DNA of 64,000 nucleotides from the NCBI GenBank assembly GCA_019054805.1, contig JAHQIY010000021.1, forward strand, positions 310,001-374,000, written 5' to 3'. The notes beneath the pieces were generated by a model. The model ran no database searches and was not told where the DNA came from. It saw nothing but the letters and a program-made list of their open reading frames with translations. Positions 27,212 to 37,100 of the stretch are shown here, in pieces. This DNA is from Brachionus manjavacas. Its lineage: Eukaryota > Rotifera > Eurotatoria > Ploima > Brachionidae. The translations under genes were made by a program, and so were the position numbers. Position 1 is the first letter of the stretch. Each line of letters begins with the position of its first letter.

Positions 27212-27577
27212 ATGCTTTACGAATATGTATTTTTATGCAGAGAAGATTTATCTTCTAAGCAAGTAGATGAAATTATTAAAAAAAATAAAGAAATTATAGA
27301 AAATAATCAAGGTTCTGTTGTAAAAGTAGAATACTGGGGTTTGCGTAATTTAGCCTACAAAATTAAAAAAAATAAAAAAGCCCACTATGTAATGTTTAAT
27401 GTATCGGTACCTTACGAAGGCCTAAAAGAATTAAACCGCTTAACCGCTATTAACGAAAGCATTTTAAGAACTTTAGCTATAAAAATAGATAAAGTAGCCG
27501 AAGAACCTTCGTTAATGTTAAAGCAACAAAAAGGCGTAGTTTCTAGAGACGAAGAGCTAGACGGAACAAATTACTAA
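27212..27577 (+). CDS. rpsF: 30S ribosomal protein S6
   Basis: A 121-residue S6 protein with the ferredoxin-like fold: YEYVFLCREDLSSKQVDEII at the N-terminus, KVEYWGLRNLAYKIKKNKKAHYV in the middle and a terminal helix with NESILRTLAIKI. It binds S18 on the platform of the small subunit. An AAGGA site lies 9 nt upstream. First gene of rpsF-rpsR. Confidence 0.97.
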   Translation: MLYEYVFLCREDLSSKQVDEIIKKNKEIIENNQGSVVKVEYWGLRNLAYKIKKNKKAHYVMFNVSVPYEGLKELNRLTAINESILRTLAIKIDKVAEEPSLMLKQQKGVVSRDEELDGTNY

Positions 27578-27600
27578 AATTATTATTTTAAGGTGAAAAT

Positions 27601-27792
27601 ATGCAAAAAGAAAACAATGTTGTAGAAGAAATTTCTTACAAAAACTTAGATTTATTAAAAAAATATACTTCAGAAAGAGGTAAAATTTTACCAGTGCGTT
27701 TAACCGGTTTAAACACGCAACAACAACGTAAGTTATCTAACGCTGTTAAAAGAGCAAGGTTTTTAGGTTTAATTGCCGCTGCGGTTAAATAA
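27601..27792 (+). CDS. rpsR: 30S ribosomal protein S18
   Basis: A short (63-residue) basic S18 with [20 protein letters not shown], the ITPRR-like region replaced by [28 protein letters not shown]. Spacing to rpsF is 23 nt with AAGGTG before the ATG. A strong terminator follows at once. rplI (L9), usually third in this operon, is not here. Confidence 0.96.
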   Translation: MQKENNVVEEISYKNLDLLKKYTSERGKILPVRLTGLNTQQQRKLSNAVKRARFLGLIAAAVK

Positions 27793-27815
27793 ATTTAAAA
27801 GTTAACTTAAATACT

Positions 27816-27848
27816 AAAAAAAAGACTAATATTTATTAGTCTTTTTTT
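27816..27848. terminator. Bidirectional rho-independent terminator between rpsR and putP
   Basis: Perfect 11-bp stem AAAAGACTAAT (27820-27830) with ATTAGTCTTTT (27835-27845), four-base loop, A-run on the left and T-run on the right. It can stop rpsF-rpsR on the plus strand and putA-putP on the minus strand. Confidence 0.9.
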
Positions 27849-27872
27849 ATTACCTTGCCACACTTTTACTTA

Positions 27873-29258
27873 CTATTTTAATGTTAACTTATTAACAACA
27901 ACTATAGCTATAAAAGACAATATAAACGCTGGTAGTAGTTCGTACAAATTAAATAATCCGCCGTTTAGGTTTTTCCAAATTATAACGGTAATGCAACCAA
28001 CCAATATACCGCTTAGCCCTGCTTTGCTAGAAACTTTTTTACCATTAGCTAACATTAAAATTAATGGCCCAAATGAAGCCCCAAAGCCCGCCCAAGCATA
28101 GCCAACCAATAATAATATGCCAGATTTACTATAATAAGCCAACACAAAAGCCAGCAAAGCAATTAAAACTACAGACAACCTAAAAAGCAATACAGAAGGT
28201 ATATTAATTTTAAAGGGTAAGTCTTCTACTAACGAAGAAGCCGCCACCAATAATTGCGAATTTGCCGTGCTAACCACTGCCGAAACAATAGCAACACCTA
28301 CAAAACCAACCACTACAGCAGGGGCAACGGCTATTGCTAATTCTAGCATTGCTTTTTCCGAATTATCTAACGGAGTACTAAAATAACCACTTGCCAATAA
28401 ACCTACTATTACCGCAAACAACATTCCTACGCTTGTCCATATTACGTTTATATTACGGGCTTGTTTTAACTTTTCTGGGTTTTTAATTCCCATAAATCTA
28501 GATAAAATATGCGGTTGGCCAAAATAGCCTAAACCCCAAGACAATAAAGACAACACCCCAATAAACGAAGTATTAAAAAAGATATTAAAAGCATTGGCGT
28601 TGTTACTTAAAATATTGTTGGTTATAACAGTGGTATTAAAATTTACATTAAATAACACTAAAGTAGGAATAAGTATAATAATTATAATCATTATTAAACC
28701 TTGAATAAGGTCTGTCCATGCTACTGCTAAATAGCCCCCTATAAAAATATATAAAGCTATAAAAACCACGGTTAAAATCATTGCTAATATATAAGACATA
28801 TTAAAAAAACTGCTTAACAAAACCGCCCCTGCCGTAAAGCCAGAAGCAACATAAATACTAAAAAATATAATTATTACCACAGTGGCACTTAGTTTAACCC
28901 AATAAGCATTGCCTATTATATTGCTAGCTAAAAAAGATGGAATGGTAGAGTTATTATTGGTTTCGGTTAAAGTACGCACGCCATAAGCTACAAAACGCCA
29001 ATTTAAAAAAGTACCTACTGTTAACCCCACGGCTATCCAAATTTGGTTGGCTCCGCTTAAATACACAGCCCCTGGTAAACCTAAAAACAACCAAGCACTC
29101 ATATCCGAAGCCCCCGCACTAATGCTAGTGGTTAAAACACCTAGCCTTCTGCCCCCTAATAGATAATCGTTTTTATTTTTATTGTAAGTGTTAGCATATA
29201 TAGATATTGCTAAAAGTGCTAAAAAATATAGCACAAAAACTATTATATAAGTAGTCAT
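27873..29258 (-). CDS. putP: Sodium/proline symporter PutP
   Basis: A sodium:solute symporter (SSS family) of 461 residues with about 13 membrane helices. It shows NDYLLGGRRLG near residue 30, SAGASDMSAWLFLGLPGAVY, GYLAVAWTDLIQG, FGQPHILSRFMGI and GYAWAGFGASFGPL, all PutP landmarks. It imports proline with Na+. It lies 22 nt after putA on the same strand, so uptake and oxidation of proline are co-transcribed. Confidence 0.95.
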   Translation of the reverse strand: MTTYIIVFVLYFLALLAISIYANTYNKNKNDYLLGGRRLGVLTTSISAGASDMSAWLFLGLPGAVYLSGANQIWIAVGLTVGTFLNWRFVAYGVRTLTETNNNSTIPSFLASNIIGNAYWVKLSATVVIIIFFSIYVASGFTAGAVLLSSFFNMSYILAMILTVVFIALYIFIGGYLAVAWTDLIQGLIMIIIIILIPTLVLFNVNFNTTVITNNILSNNANAFNIFFNTSFIGVLSLLSWGLGYFGQPHILSRFMGIKNPEKLKQARNINVIWTSVGMLFAVIVGLLASGYFSTPLDNSEKAMLELAIAVAPAVVVGFVGVAIVSAVVSTANSQLLVAASSLVEDLPFKINIPSVLLFRLSVVLIALLAFVLAYYSKSGILLLVGYAWAGFGASFGPLILMLANGKKVSSKAGLSGILVGCITVIIWKNLNGGLFNLYELLPAFILSFIAIVVVNKLTLK

Positions 29259-29280
29259 TGGTAGCCTCTTTAGTTTAATA

Positions 29281-32200
29281 TTATACTTTAGCTAGTAAGT
29301 CTGCGTTTCCTCCTGCTGCGGTTACATCTATGGTTACGGTTTTTTCTGTGGCAAATTTATGTAAATAAAAAGGTCCGCCGGCTTTTGGGCCAGTGCCCGA
29401 TTTTCCTCTGCCACCAAACGGTTGGCTACTAACAGTTGCCCCTATTTGATTACGGTTAACGTAAATATTACCACAAGCAACCGAATTAATAATGGTGTTA
29501 ATTTGATCTTGCACTCTGCTATGTACGGCAAAAGTTAGGCCGTAGTTAGTAGAATTTATTTGTTGTATAATGCTTTGTAAGTTTTTAATATCAAACCTAA
29601 TAATATGCAACACGGGGCCAAAAATTTCTTGTTGTAATGCAGAAATATCGTTAATTTCAAAAGCTATTGGGCTAAAAAAATTACCGTTGCCTTTGGCGGT
29701 AATGTTGGCTTTGCATAAAACTTTAAACTTGGCACTAAAATTAGCCACATGGTTGTTTAAGTTTTGTAAAGCAGTGGCGTTTATAATTGGGCCTACTTCG
29801 GTTTCAATTTTCCAAGGGTCGTCTACTACTAAAATTTCTGCCATACCTTTAATCATTTCAATGGTTTTGTCTGCTATTTCGTTTTGTAGGTACAGTACTC
29901 GTAAAGCCGAACATCTTTGCCCTGCACTTTGAAAAGCAGATGCTACCACGTCTCTGGCTACTTGTTCGGTTAAGGCAGATGAATCCACAATCATACAATT
30001 TTGCCCGCCTGTTTCTGCAATAAAAGGTAAAATTGCCCCTTGCTTATTTGCTAAGGTTTTGTTTATAAGCTTAGCCGTAGTATCAGACCCCGTAAATACC
30101 ACACCGCCGTTTAATAATGGGCTGTTTAGTACAATGTTGCCTACAAAATCACCTTTGCCTAGTACTAATTGCAATGCATGTGCAGGTAAGCCCGCTTGTA
30201 AAAATAAATTTACCGCATAATAAGCAATTACATTGGTGCTTTCGGCTGGTTTTGCCACTACGGTATTACCACTAACCAAGGCGGCGGCTATTTGCCCTGT
30301 AAAAATTGCCAACGGAAAGTTCCACGGTGAAATACAAAAAAATACGCCTCTGCCTTCTAAATACATGTAGTTGCGTTCGCCATCTACCGATGGTAGCTCT
30401 ATAGGGTTAGCAAAACCATAACTAGATTTATGGGCGTAGTAGCGTAAAAAATCTACGGCTTCTCTAATTTCTAAAATTGCGTCTTTTAAAGTTTTGCCGG
30501 CTTCGTTACTTAATATTGCCACTAAGTTAGCGGTGTTTTCTTGTAATTTATTTGCCATATTTAGCAAAATTTGGGCACGTTGTTGTGCTGGAGTTTTGTT
30601 CCATAAATTAAAGCCGTTGCTGGCAACTTGCAAGGCTTGGTTAATGGTTTGGTTATTAGCAAAATAAGCTGTGCCTATGGTGTTGTTGGTGCTGGGGTTT
30701 AAAACATTAACTGCCAAGCCATTGGTAACATTACTACCGTTAACTATACTGTATACACTGCTTGGTAATTTAGCATTTATTACGCTATCTGCTAAAAATT
30801 TATTAACACTATAATCCGACATATCCTCTCCGTTTGAATTTACTCTGTTTTCTGTAATAAAAATATCTTTAGGTTTACGCACTAACCAGTGGCTAGAAAA
30901 ACCATGCTTAGATGCTTTACTTAATGGGTTTTCTATAATTTGTTTTATACTTACTTGCGTATTTACAATTGCACTTATAAAGTTGCTTTTGGCTCCGTTT
31001 TCTAGTAGTCTGCGTACTAAATACGGCAGTAAATCTTTAAAACTACCCACCGGAGTATAAAGCCTTAGGTTGGTAGTTATGTTGGCATTTTTATATACGT
31101 CTTCGCCCATACCATATAACGCCTGAAATTCGTAAGTATTGGGTTGATTTGCCATTAAATTGTTAATAAAATTAATGGTATAAATATTGTGGGTAGCAAA
31201 GCACGGTTTTATATAGTTAGTATAACTAGCCAACTTTTTAGCACACGCCATATAAGAAACATCGGTGTGTTCTTTTCTGGTAAATACGCTAAAATCGCTT
31301 ACGCCATTGGCTTGGTCTTGCTTAATTTCGGTATCCCAGTAAGCCCCTTTTACTAAACGTATAACTATTTTTTTATTATTTTGTTGTGCTAGGTTGTATA
31401 GTACAGTTATTATATCAAAAGCACGTTTTTGATACGCCTGCACTACTATACCTAAGCCGTGCCAATTTTTTAGGCTATCTTCGGTTAATAATTTAGCAAA
31501 AATTTTTAGGGTAAATTCGGTGGTGTTGGCTTCTTCGGCATCTATAAACAAACCTATATTTTGTTTAGCGCACATATTGCATAGGTGTAAAATTTTTGTG
31601 TATAAACTATTAAAAGCGTGGTTAATATTAAAAGCATTAAAATGAGGGCTTAAAGAAGATAACTTTACCGAAACCCCATAAGTATTGCAATTATTATTAT
31701 ACTTGCTAATGGTGTTTATACAGTTTATGTATTCGTTAAAGTATTTGTTAGCGTCTTGCGTGGTTTTGGCGGCTTCGCCTAGCATATCAAACGAATAACC
31801 AACATTTTTTACAACATTTTTGTTAATTTTAGCCACTGCTAGCTGTATGCTTTGTTCTGCCACAAACTGTTTGGCTATTTTTTGTATAATGTAACACGCC
31901 ATTTTATCTATAAAAGGCAGTAACATTTTTTGTATAATATTAGGCTTAGTGTTGTAGTTTTTTAGCAATATTTTAGCAAAACTTAAAGATAAACTATAAA
32001 ACAACAAAGTAAAGCTAAAAGTTTTTACCAACCAGTTACGATTACAAATTTTATCTGCCAATAATTTATAACGGTTGTGTTTATCTGGCGTACGTATTAA
32101 AGATTCTGCTAAGCCCATAATACCAAAGCCTTGGCTAGAAGATAGCGGGTATTTGCTTATTAGCATATCTGTAGAGCTGGCTGTAAGTTTAGTTTTACGA

Positions 32201-32343
32201 TAATTAAGTGCTTGCTTATAACTGGTAATTTGGGCGTTTTGTATTTGTAGGGTATTGGGTTGCAAATAATTTTTATATTTTAACAATAGTTCGGTTTCGT
32301 TAGTACGATAATTTTGCTGTAATGTAGAAGTATAATTATACAT
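29281..32343 (-). CDS. putA: Bifunctional proline dehydrogenase / P5C dehydrogenase PutA
   Basis: Oxidises proline to glutamate, feeding electrons from FAD to the membrane and making NADH. The 1020-residue chain has a proline dehydrogenase barrel (about residues 190-470, with [31 protein letters not shown] and ATHN) and an aldehyde dehydrogenase domain (about 550-1010). Catalytic Glu777 is in AETGGQ and Cys811 in [10 protein letters not shown]. The N-terminal ribbon-helix-helix DNA-binding domain of enterobacterial PutA and the extra C-terminal domain are absent, so it is the short type A enzyme that cannot self-repress. Transcribed from a perfect consensus promoter, followed by putP. Confidence 0.96.
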   Translation of the reverse strand: MYNYTSTLQQNYRTNETELLLKYKNYLQPNTLQIQNAQITSYKQALNYRKTKLTASSTDMLISKYPLSSSQGFGIMGLAESLIRTPDKHNRYKLLADKICNRNWLVKTFSFTLLFYSLSLSFAKILLKNYNTKPNIIQKMLLPFIDKMACYIIQKIAKQFVAEQSIQLAVAKINKNVVKNVGYSFDMLGEAAKTTQDANKYFNEYINCINTISKYNNNCNTYGVSVKLSSLSPHFNAFNINHAFNSLYTKILHLCNMCAKQNIGLFIDAEEANTTEFTLKIFAKLLTEDSLKNWHGLGIVVQAYQKRAFDIITVLYNLAQQNNKKIVIRLVKGAYWDTEIKQDQANGVSDFSVFTRKEHTDVSYMACAKKLASYTNYIKPCFATHNIYTINFINNLMANQPNTYEFQALYGMGEDVYKNANITTNLRLYTPVGSFKDLLPYLVRRLLENGAKSNFISAIVNTQVSIKQIIENPLSKASKHGFSSHWLVRKPKDIFITENRVNSNGEDMSDYSVNKFLADSVINAKLPSSVYSIVNGSNVTNGLAVNVLNPSTNNTIGTAYFANNQTINQALQVASNGFNLWNKTPAQQRAQILLNMANKLQENTANLVAILSNEAGKTLKDAILEIREAVDFLRYYAHKSSYGFANPIELPSVDGERNYMYLEGRGVFFCISPWNFPLAIFTGQIAAALVSGNTVVAKPAESTNVIAYYAVNLFLQAGLPAHALQLVLGKGDFVGNIVLNSPLLNGGVVFTGSDTTAKLINKTLANKQGAILPFIAETGGQNCMIVDSSALTEQVARDVVASAFQSAGQRCSALRVLYLQNEIADKTIEMIKGMAEILVVDDPWKIETEVGPIINATALQNLNNHVANFSAKFKVLCKANITAKGNGNFFSPIAFEINDISALQQEIFGPVLHIIRFDIKNLQSIIQQINSTNYGLTFAVHSRVQDQINTIINSVACGNIYVNRNQIGATVSSQPFGGRGKSGTGPKAGGPFYLHKFATEKTVTIDVTAAGGNADLLAKV

Positions 32344-32370
32344 GTTATTACTTATATTGTTAATTGTTTT

Positions 32371-32399
32371 ATTATAATATGTTATATTTTATGTGTCAA
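32371..32399 (-). promoter_or_regulatory. Perfect sigma-70 consensus promoter of putA-putP
   Basis: On the minus strand, TTGACA (32394-32399) and TATAAT (32371-32376) are separated by exactly 17 bp. The start codon follows about 27 bp after the -10, giving a short leader. No operator-like repeat was seen. Confidence 0.88.
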
Positions 32400-32456
32400 A
32401 CGTAAAAAAATATGTTGCAAAAAGTTTGGTTGTGTGTTTTGCAGGTTAAAGCAATA

Positions 32457-32492
32457 AAAAAAGCCAACTATTACAATAACAATTGGCTTTTT
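32457..32492 (-). terminator. Rho-independent terminator after accC
   Basis: AAAAAGCCAA (32457-32466) pairs with TTGGCTTTTT (32483-32492) around a 16-base loop. On the minus strand the stem is followed by a T-run, directly after the accC stop codon. Confidence 0.85.
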
Positions 32493-32503
32493 AACTATTT
32501 ACA

Positions 32504-33853
32504 TTAACTGCTTGCGTTTTGTTCTGCAATTAGTTTTTCTAGCCATTTAATGCTGTAGGTGCCTGCAATAAATTCTGGCTGTTTTATAATGTTTTTGTGT
32601 AAATCTATATTGCTAACAGTGCCTTCTAAAATTAGTTCGTCTAGCGCAACGCTTAATCTTTTTAAGCAATGTTCACGGTTTCTGCCGGTTACAATAAGTT
32701 TTAAAATCATACTATCATAAAACGGAGGAATAGTATAACCACTGTAAACTGCGGTATCTACCCTAACGCCTAGGCCTGCAGGTGGATGATAATGTGTAAT
32801 TTTGCCTGGCATAGGTACAAAAGTTTTAGAGTCTTCTGCATTTATACGGCATTCTATAGCGTGGCCTTTGGCTACAATATCACTTTGCTTGTATTTTAAA
32901 GGTTTACCCATTGCTATTTTAATCATTTCGTAAACTAAGTCTACTCCTGTAATAGATTCGGTTACCGGATGCTCTACTTGCAATCTGGTGTTCATTTCCA
33001 TAAAATAAAATTTGCCGTCTTCGTACAAATACTCTATGGTGCCGGCACTGTAATAACCTAGTTTTTGCATAGCTTTAGCACTAGAGTTACAAATAAAGTC
33101 TCTGTCTGCTTGGCTTAACGTACTACCTAAAGCTTCTTCTATTACTTTTTGGTTTCTACGTTGTACCGAGCAATCACGCTCAAACAAATGAATAACGTTA
33201 CCGTGTTTATCCCCTAATACTTGAACCTCTATATGTTTAGGGTTAAGTAGGTATTTTTCTATATAAACCGCCGAGTTACCATAGGCCATTTGGGCTTCTT
33301 TTTTTATAGAATTAAACGATTCTACCATATCTTCTTGTTTTAAAACTATACGCATACCCTTACCACCGCCACCGGCAGAGGCTTTAATTAATACCGGATA
33401 ACCAAATTCTTTACCTATTTGCAAGGCTTCTTCGGCTGTGGCAACTTCGCCATTACTACCTGGTACTATTGGCAAGCCTATTTCTATAGCGGTTTTTTTG
33501 GCGGTAATTTTATCGCCCATTAAATTAACATGCTTAGAAGAAGGGCCAATAAAAGTAAAATTATGCTCTTCTACCATTTCTATAAAATCGGCGTTTTCAG
33601 ATAAAAAGCCATACCCAGGATGAATGCCATCGCAATTAGTAACAGTGGCTGCACTAATAATTGCTTTTGGGTCGGCGTAGCTATTTAGGGCTCTTTCAGA
33701 ACCTATGCAAATGGCTTCGTCTGCTATTTTTACATGCATAGCTTGTTTGTCTGCAGTAGAATAAACCGCCACTGCTTTTATGCCCATTTCTTGGCAGGCT
33801 CTAATAATTCTAACCGCAATTTCGCCACGGTTGGCTATTAAAATTTTTTTCAT
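32504..33853 (-). CDS. accC: Biotin carboxylase subunit of acetyl-CoA carboxylase
   Basis: ATP-grasp enzyme of 449 residues that carboxylates biotin on AccB, the first step of malonyl-CoA supply for the fab genes. Motifs: KILIANRGEIAVRIIRA, ASAGGGGKGM (glycine-rich ATP loop), ERDCSVQRRNQK and MEMNTRLQVEHPVTE. Full length. AGGAG ribosome binding site. It lies 44 nt after accB. Confidence 0.97.
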   Translation of the reverse strand: MKKILIANRGEIAVRIIRACQEMGIKAVAVYSTADKQAMHVKIADEAICIGSERALNSYADPKAIISAATVTNCDGIHPGYGFLSENADFIEMVEEHNFTFIGPSSKHVNLMGDKITAKKTAIEIGLPIVPGSNGEVATAEEALQIGKEFGYPVLIKASAGGGGKGMRIVLKQEDMVESFNSIKKEAQMAYGNSAVYIEKYLLNPKHIEVQVLGDKHGNVIHLFERDCSVQRRNQKVIEEALGSTLSQADRDFICNSSAKAMQKLGYYSAGTIEYLYEDGKFYFMEMNTRLQVEHPVTESITGVDLVYEMIKIAMGKPLKYKQSDIVAKGHAIECRINAEDSKTFVPMPGKITHYHPPAGLGVRVDTAVYSGYTIPPFYDSMILKLIVTGRNREHCLKRLSVALDELILEGTVSNIDLHKNIIKQPEFIAGTYSIKWLEKLIAEQNASS

Positions 33854-33897
33854 AACTAACTCTCCTAAGTTATATAAAACAAATTTAGTAAAATGTT

Positions 33898-34416
33898 TTA
33901 ATCTATTAACATTAATGGTTGGTTATACTCTACGGCGTTACCGCTTTGTACAAAAATTTCAATAACTTTACCATCTTTATGGGCTTTAATTGGGCTAAAT
34001 ACTTTCATAGCTTCTATTAAAAATACAGTGTCGCCTTTTTTAACAGAATCGCCAACTTTTTTAAACTCTGGGTCTTCTGGGCTAGCTTTATTATAAATAG
34101 TGCCTACCATAGGTGCCAATAAAACATTAGGGTTACTAGCTAAATCTGCACTAGAAGTTTCTGCTTTAGGCGTAGCAACTGGGGCAGGGGAACTTGCAGA
34201 AGCAACGTTAACTGCAGGTGCACTACTTACGTTAGCACTAACTACTTGTTGCACAGTTTTTGAAACTTTAATGTAGCTATCGTTGTGCTCTACTTCAATT
34301 TCGGTTAGGTTTTGGCTAGCAACTATTTCTGCTAATTTTTCAATAAACCCTTCTAAATTGTCTAATACATTTTTGCTTTTTGTATTTAATGCATTTTTGT
34401 TATCTTTAGTACTCAT
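33898..34416 (-). CDS. accB: Biotin carboxyl carrier protein of acetyl-CoA carboxylase
   Basis: A 172-residue carrier. The N-terminal part (about 1-60) dimerises and an Ala/Pro/Ser-rich linker spans about 60-95. The C-terminal biotinyl domain has the modified Lys138 in EAMKVF, where the Met usually following Lys is Val. Preceded by AGGAG. Operon order aroQ-accB-accC is typical of proteobacteria. Confidence 0.96.
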   Translation of the reverse strand: MSTKDNKNALNTKSKNVLDNLEGFIEKLAEIVASQNLTEIEVEHNDSYIKVSKTVQQVVSANVSSAPAVNVASASSPAPVATPKAETSSADLASNPNVLLAPMVGTIYNKASPEDPEFKKVGDSVKKGDTVFLIEAMKVFSPIKAHKDGKVIEIFVQSGNAVEYNQPLMLID

Positions 34417-34498
34417 TTTACTCCTAAAGTAAGTTAGTAATTATGTATAAAATTTTTATTAATGCTATATTTTACCACACCATTAATAAAAAACAATA

Positions 34499-34927
34499 TT
34501 AATTATTAGCTATATGGCTTATTAAATATAAATAACCATATTGGTTAAGCCCACCTACGGTTGCTTGCGCTATGGTAGATATGTAAGAAAACTGGCGGTA
34601 GGTTTCTCTGGCGTAAATATTGCTAAGGTGAACCTCGTACACCGGAATATTAACCGCTTTTAGTGCATCTACAATAGCTAAAGATGTATGGCTAAACGCT
34701 CCTGCGTTAATTATAATATGTGTAAAAAAGTTTTTAGCGTTATGTATTTTTGTTATAATTTCGTATTCCGAATTACTTTGAAAACACTCTATAGCTACCC
34801 CTAAAGATGTTGCTAAATTTATACACATTGCATTTATTTGTTGCAAAGTAGTGCTACCGTATATGTGGGGTTCTCTAACGCCTAATAAATTTAAGTTAGC
34901 ACCGTTTATTACTAATATTTTTTTCAT
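34499..34927 (-). CDS. aroQ: Type II 3-dehydroquinate dehydratase
   Basis: Shikimate-pathway enzyme of 142 residues in the flavodoxin-like type II family. N-terminal INGANLNLLGVREPHIYG holds the catalytic Tyr in its YG. INAGAFSHTSLAI and EVHLSNIYARETYR hold the catalytic His and substrate-binding residues. The late-conserved GLNQYGYLYLI is also present. It lies 15 nt after the DciA-like gene and upstream of accB. Confidence 0.95.
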   Translation of the reverse strand: MKKILVINGANLNLLGVREPHIYGSTTLQQINAMCINLATSLGVAIECFQSNSEYEIITKIHNAKNFFTHIIINAGAFSHTSLAIVDALKAVNIPVYEVHLSNIYARETYRQFSYISTIAQATVGGLNQYGYLYLISHIANN

Positions 34928-34942
34928 TTTTCTTATAACTTT

Positions 34943-35239
34943 TTAATTAATAAATTTTATATCTTTAACACAATTAAAGCCTAAATACTTGTTAACACTA
35001 AGCAATATGTTAGCTTTTTGGTGCAACATATTAACCAACAATACACTGTTTTTTACTTTAATAGTTAACACTGCTTGGTTTTTAGCGTTAAACTGCAACT
35101 TTATAGGAGCACAGTTAAAAGCAATATCGTTGCTTACAATTATACTCCAATCTTCTATTAATTTAAACAAATAAAAGCTTTTTTGTTGTATTATTGGGTT
35201 ACACAACGTTTTAACCGAATTAAAAATATGGTTGTTCAT
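34943..35239 (-). CDS. DUF721 / DciA-like protein
   Basis: A 98-residue protein with the DUF721 pattern: LIEDWSIIVSNDIAFNCAPIKLQF, then an alternating hydrophobic strand AVLTIKVKNSVLLVNM, a helix, and a C-terminal LGFNCVKDIKFIN. DUF721 includes DciA, the ancestral loader of the replicative helicase DnaB. It is short, with only the core KH-like domain and none of the long N-terminal region of many alphaproteobacterial members. Sits between nagZ and aroQ with gaps of 8-15 nt. Family fit is good; helicase loading is inferred. Confidence 0.7.
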   Translation of the reverse strand: MNNHIFNSVKTLCNPIIQQKSFYLFKLIEDWSIIVSNDIAFNCAPIKLQFNAKNQAVLTIKVKNSVLLVNMLHQKANILLSVNKYLGFNCVKDIKFIN

Positions 35240-35247
35240 AAAAATTT

Positions 35248-36372
35248 TTACTTGTATAAATACTGTTGTTTTAATTTTATAATACGTACATAGGCTTCGT
35301 CAATTCTTTTTATATCTATTTTGCCAGATTTAACAGCATTGGTAATAATTTCTACGGCATCTTTTACAAAATTGGGGTTGTAATCGTCTATATTATTGCC
35401 GTATAGTAAAATATCTGCACCGGCGTTAATTGCCAAAACTAGTGTATCTTGTAACGACCATAACTTAGTTATTGCACCCATTTTTAAATCATCGGTAATA
35501 ATAAGCCCTTGGTAGTTTAATTGATTACGTAAAATATCGGTATTAAATATTTTAGATAAACTAGCTGGGTAGTTTTTATCTATATTGCGGTTTACCACGT
35601 GGGCTGTCATAACGGCATCTTTATAGCCATTGTTTATTAAATCTTTGTATACATTTAGTTCGTAACTTTGGTAAGATTGCGTTATATCTACAAAGCCTTG
35701 GTGGCTATCTGCACTAGAGCTACCGTGCCCTGGAAAGTGCTTTATAGAAGTAATAATATTGTTGTTATGCAAGCCTTTAATTGTGGCCGTGGCGTATTGT
35801 ACCACTTTTTTAGGGTTACTACTAAACGAACGTTGCAATTTGCCTATTACCGGATTATTAGGGTTAACGTTAACATCTACCACGGGCGAAAAATTAAAAT
35901 TAATACCATTGCTAGCAAGCATTTTGCCTATGCTATTGGCTTGATTATAAGCGTTTTCTACCGAACCTTCGCCTATTTTTTGTGGAGAATCAAAATCGGT
36001 AAAACCATTTGCAGAAGATAACCTAGCAACCAAACCGCCCTCTACATCGGCAGATATAAACAATTTAATTTTACTATTTTTTTGTAAATTGCCTGTTAAT
36101 TTTTTTAACTGCTTAGGGCTAGTTATGTTAGATTTACGTTGTTGGTTTAATGATTTATTAAACAAAATAATACCGCCAACGTGGTATTTATTAATGTATT
36201 CTGCTACTTCTTTGTTGTAGGTTTCTCCGCTAAAGCCTACCAGTAGCATTTGCCCTATTTTTTCTTGCAAAGGCACATTTTGCGGGTTTAACCAGTTATT
36301 ATTAAATTTGTTAACGCCTGCGTAAGTAATACTAAAAACTAACATTAAAGTTAAGTAGATATATTTTTTCAT
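35248..36372 (-). CDS. nagZ: Glycoside hydrolase family 3 beta-N-acetylhexosaminidase (NagZ-like)
   Basis: Releases N-acetylglucosamine from muropeptides or other glycans. The GH3 barrel shows SADVEGGLVARL, the NagZ loop KHFPGHGSSSADSH (Lys211, His212, His216) with the catalytic His, and Asp294-Asp295 in IITDDLKMGA as nucleophile region. Unlike cytosolic NagZ it begins with a likely signal peptide (residues 1-18, cleavage after YAG), so it probably acts in the periplasm. It lies 26 nt after the CMP-sugar synthetase gene. Confidence 0.88.
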   Translation of the reverse strand: MKKYIYLTLMLVFSITYAGVNKFNNNWLNPQNVPLQEKIGQMLLVGFSGETYNKEVAEYINKYHVGGIILFNKSLNQQRKSNITSPKQLKKLTGNLQKNSKIKLFISADVEGGLVARLSSANGFTDFDSPQKIGEGSVENAYNQANSIGKMLASNGINFNFSPVVDVNVNPNNPVIGKLQRSFSSNPKKVVQYATATIKGLHNNNIITSIKHFPGHGSSSADSHQGFVDITQSYQSYELNVYKDLINNGYKDAVMTAHVVNRNIDKNYPASLSKIFNTDILRNQLNYQGLIITDDLKMGAITKLWSLQDTLVLAINAGADILLYGNNIDDYNPNFVKDAVEIITNAVKSGKIDIKRIDEAYVRIIKLKQQYLYK

Positions 36373-36399
36373 AATTAGTTGCCTGTGTTTTTGTTGTTA

Positions 36400-37089
36400 T
36401 TAATTTGTGGGTATGGGGTTATATTTTTGCATTAGTATTTCTGCTATTGTCCAGTCTATTTCTTCGTCTATTTCTAGTGCGGTGTATTCGGGCATTTCAA
36501 ATACGCCTATGGGTGCAGTTAAGCGATTTTTATTTTGCAAAATATTGCTAATTTTATTAATATAAAAAGCTCCATTTTCTTGGTAAACTCCTGCAAAGTC
36601 TTGTCTTCTGGGGCGTTGTTGATAGTTGTAATTAATAGCATTACCGTTGTTGCTCCAAAAAAAACGTTTGCTAAGTGTTGCTGTAAGCACACTGCTGTAG
36701 TTGTTGTTGTGTAAAAAATTAATGGCGTTATTAATGTGTGCAGATGTGGTAAAAATAGATGTAGCTTGGGCAAAAACTAAATAATCTTGCGGATTATGAA
36801 CGCTTGGTGTGTTTTGCAAATATTCTAAAATTACGCTTTCGCTACTGGCGGTATCGGTGGCGTTTTGTGGGTTGCGGTGGTAAATACTAACTTTAGAAAA
36901 ATTAAAACTATTAACCACATTGGCTATTTGCTGGCTATCGGTAGCTACTATAACTTGGCTACAAATGCTATTTTGTAAAGCATACAAGCTATAAAAACAA
37001 AGCGGGTGTGCATTAATAGGCTTAATGTTTTTTAACGGAATAGATTTAGAACCTCCCCTTAACGGAACAAAACCAATATAATTACACAC
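36400..37089 (-). CDS. neuA: CMP-nonulosonic (sialic) acid synthetase, NeuA family
   Basis: Activates a sialic-acid-type sugar with CTP. The 229 residues show the nucleotide-binding PLRGGSKSIPLKNIKPI (about 9-26), VATDS, FAQATSIF in place of the usual QPTSPL, RRQDFAGVYQENGAFYI and a final EIDEEIDW. It is the third gene of a cassette after a sialyltransferase-like gene and neuB, 11 nt from neuB. The precise sugar (neuraminic, legionaminic or other) is not settled by sequence. Confidence 0.88.
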   Translation of the reverse strand: MCNYIGFVPLRGGSKSIPLKNIKPINAHPLCFYSLYALQNSICSQVIVATDSQQIANVVNSFNFSKVSIYHRNPQNATDTASSESVILEYLQNTPSVHNPQDYLVFAQATSIFTTSAHINNAINFLHNNNYSSVLTATLSKRFFWSNNGNAINYNYQQRPRRQDFAGVYQENGAFYINKISNILQNKNRLTAPIGVFEMPEYTALEIDEEIDWTIAEILMQKYNPIPTN

Positions 37090-37100
37090 CGTGGCCTCTT

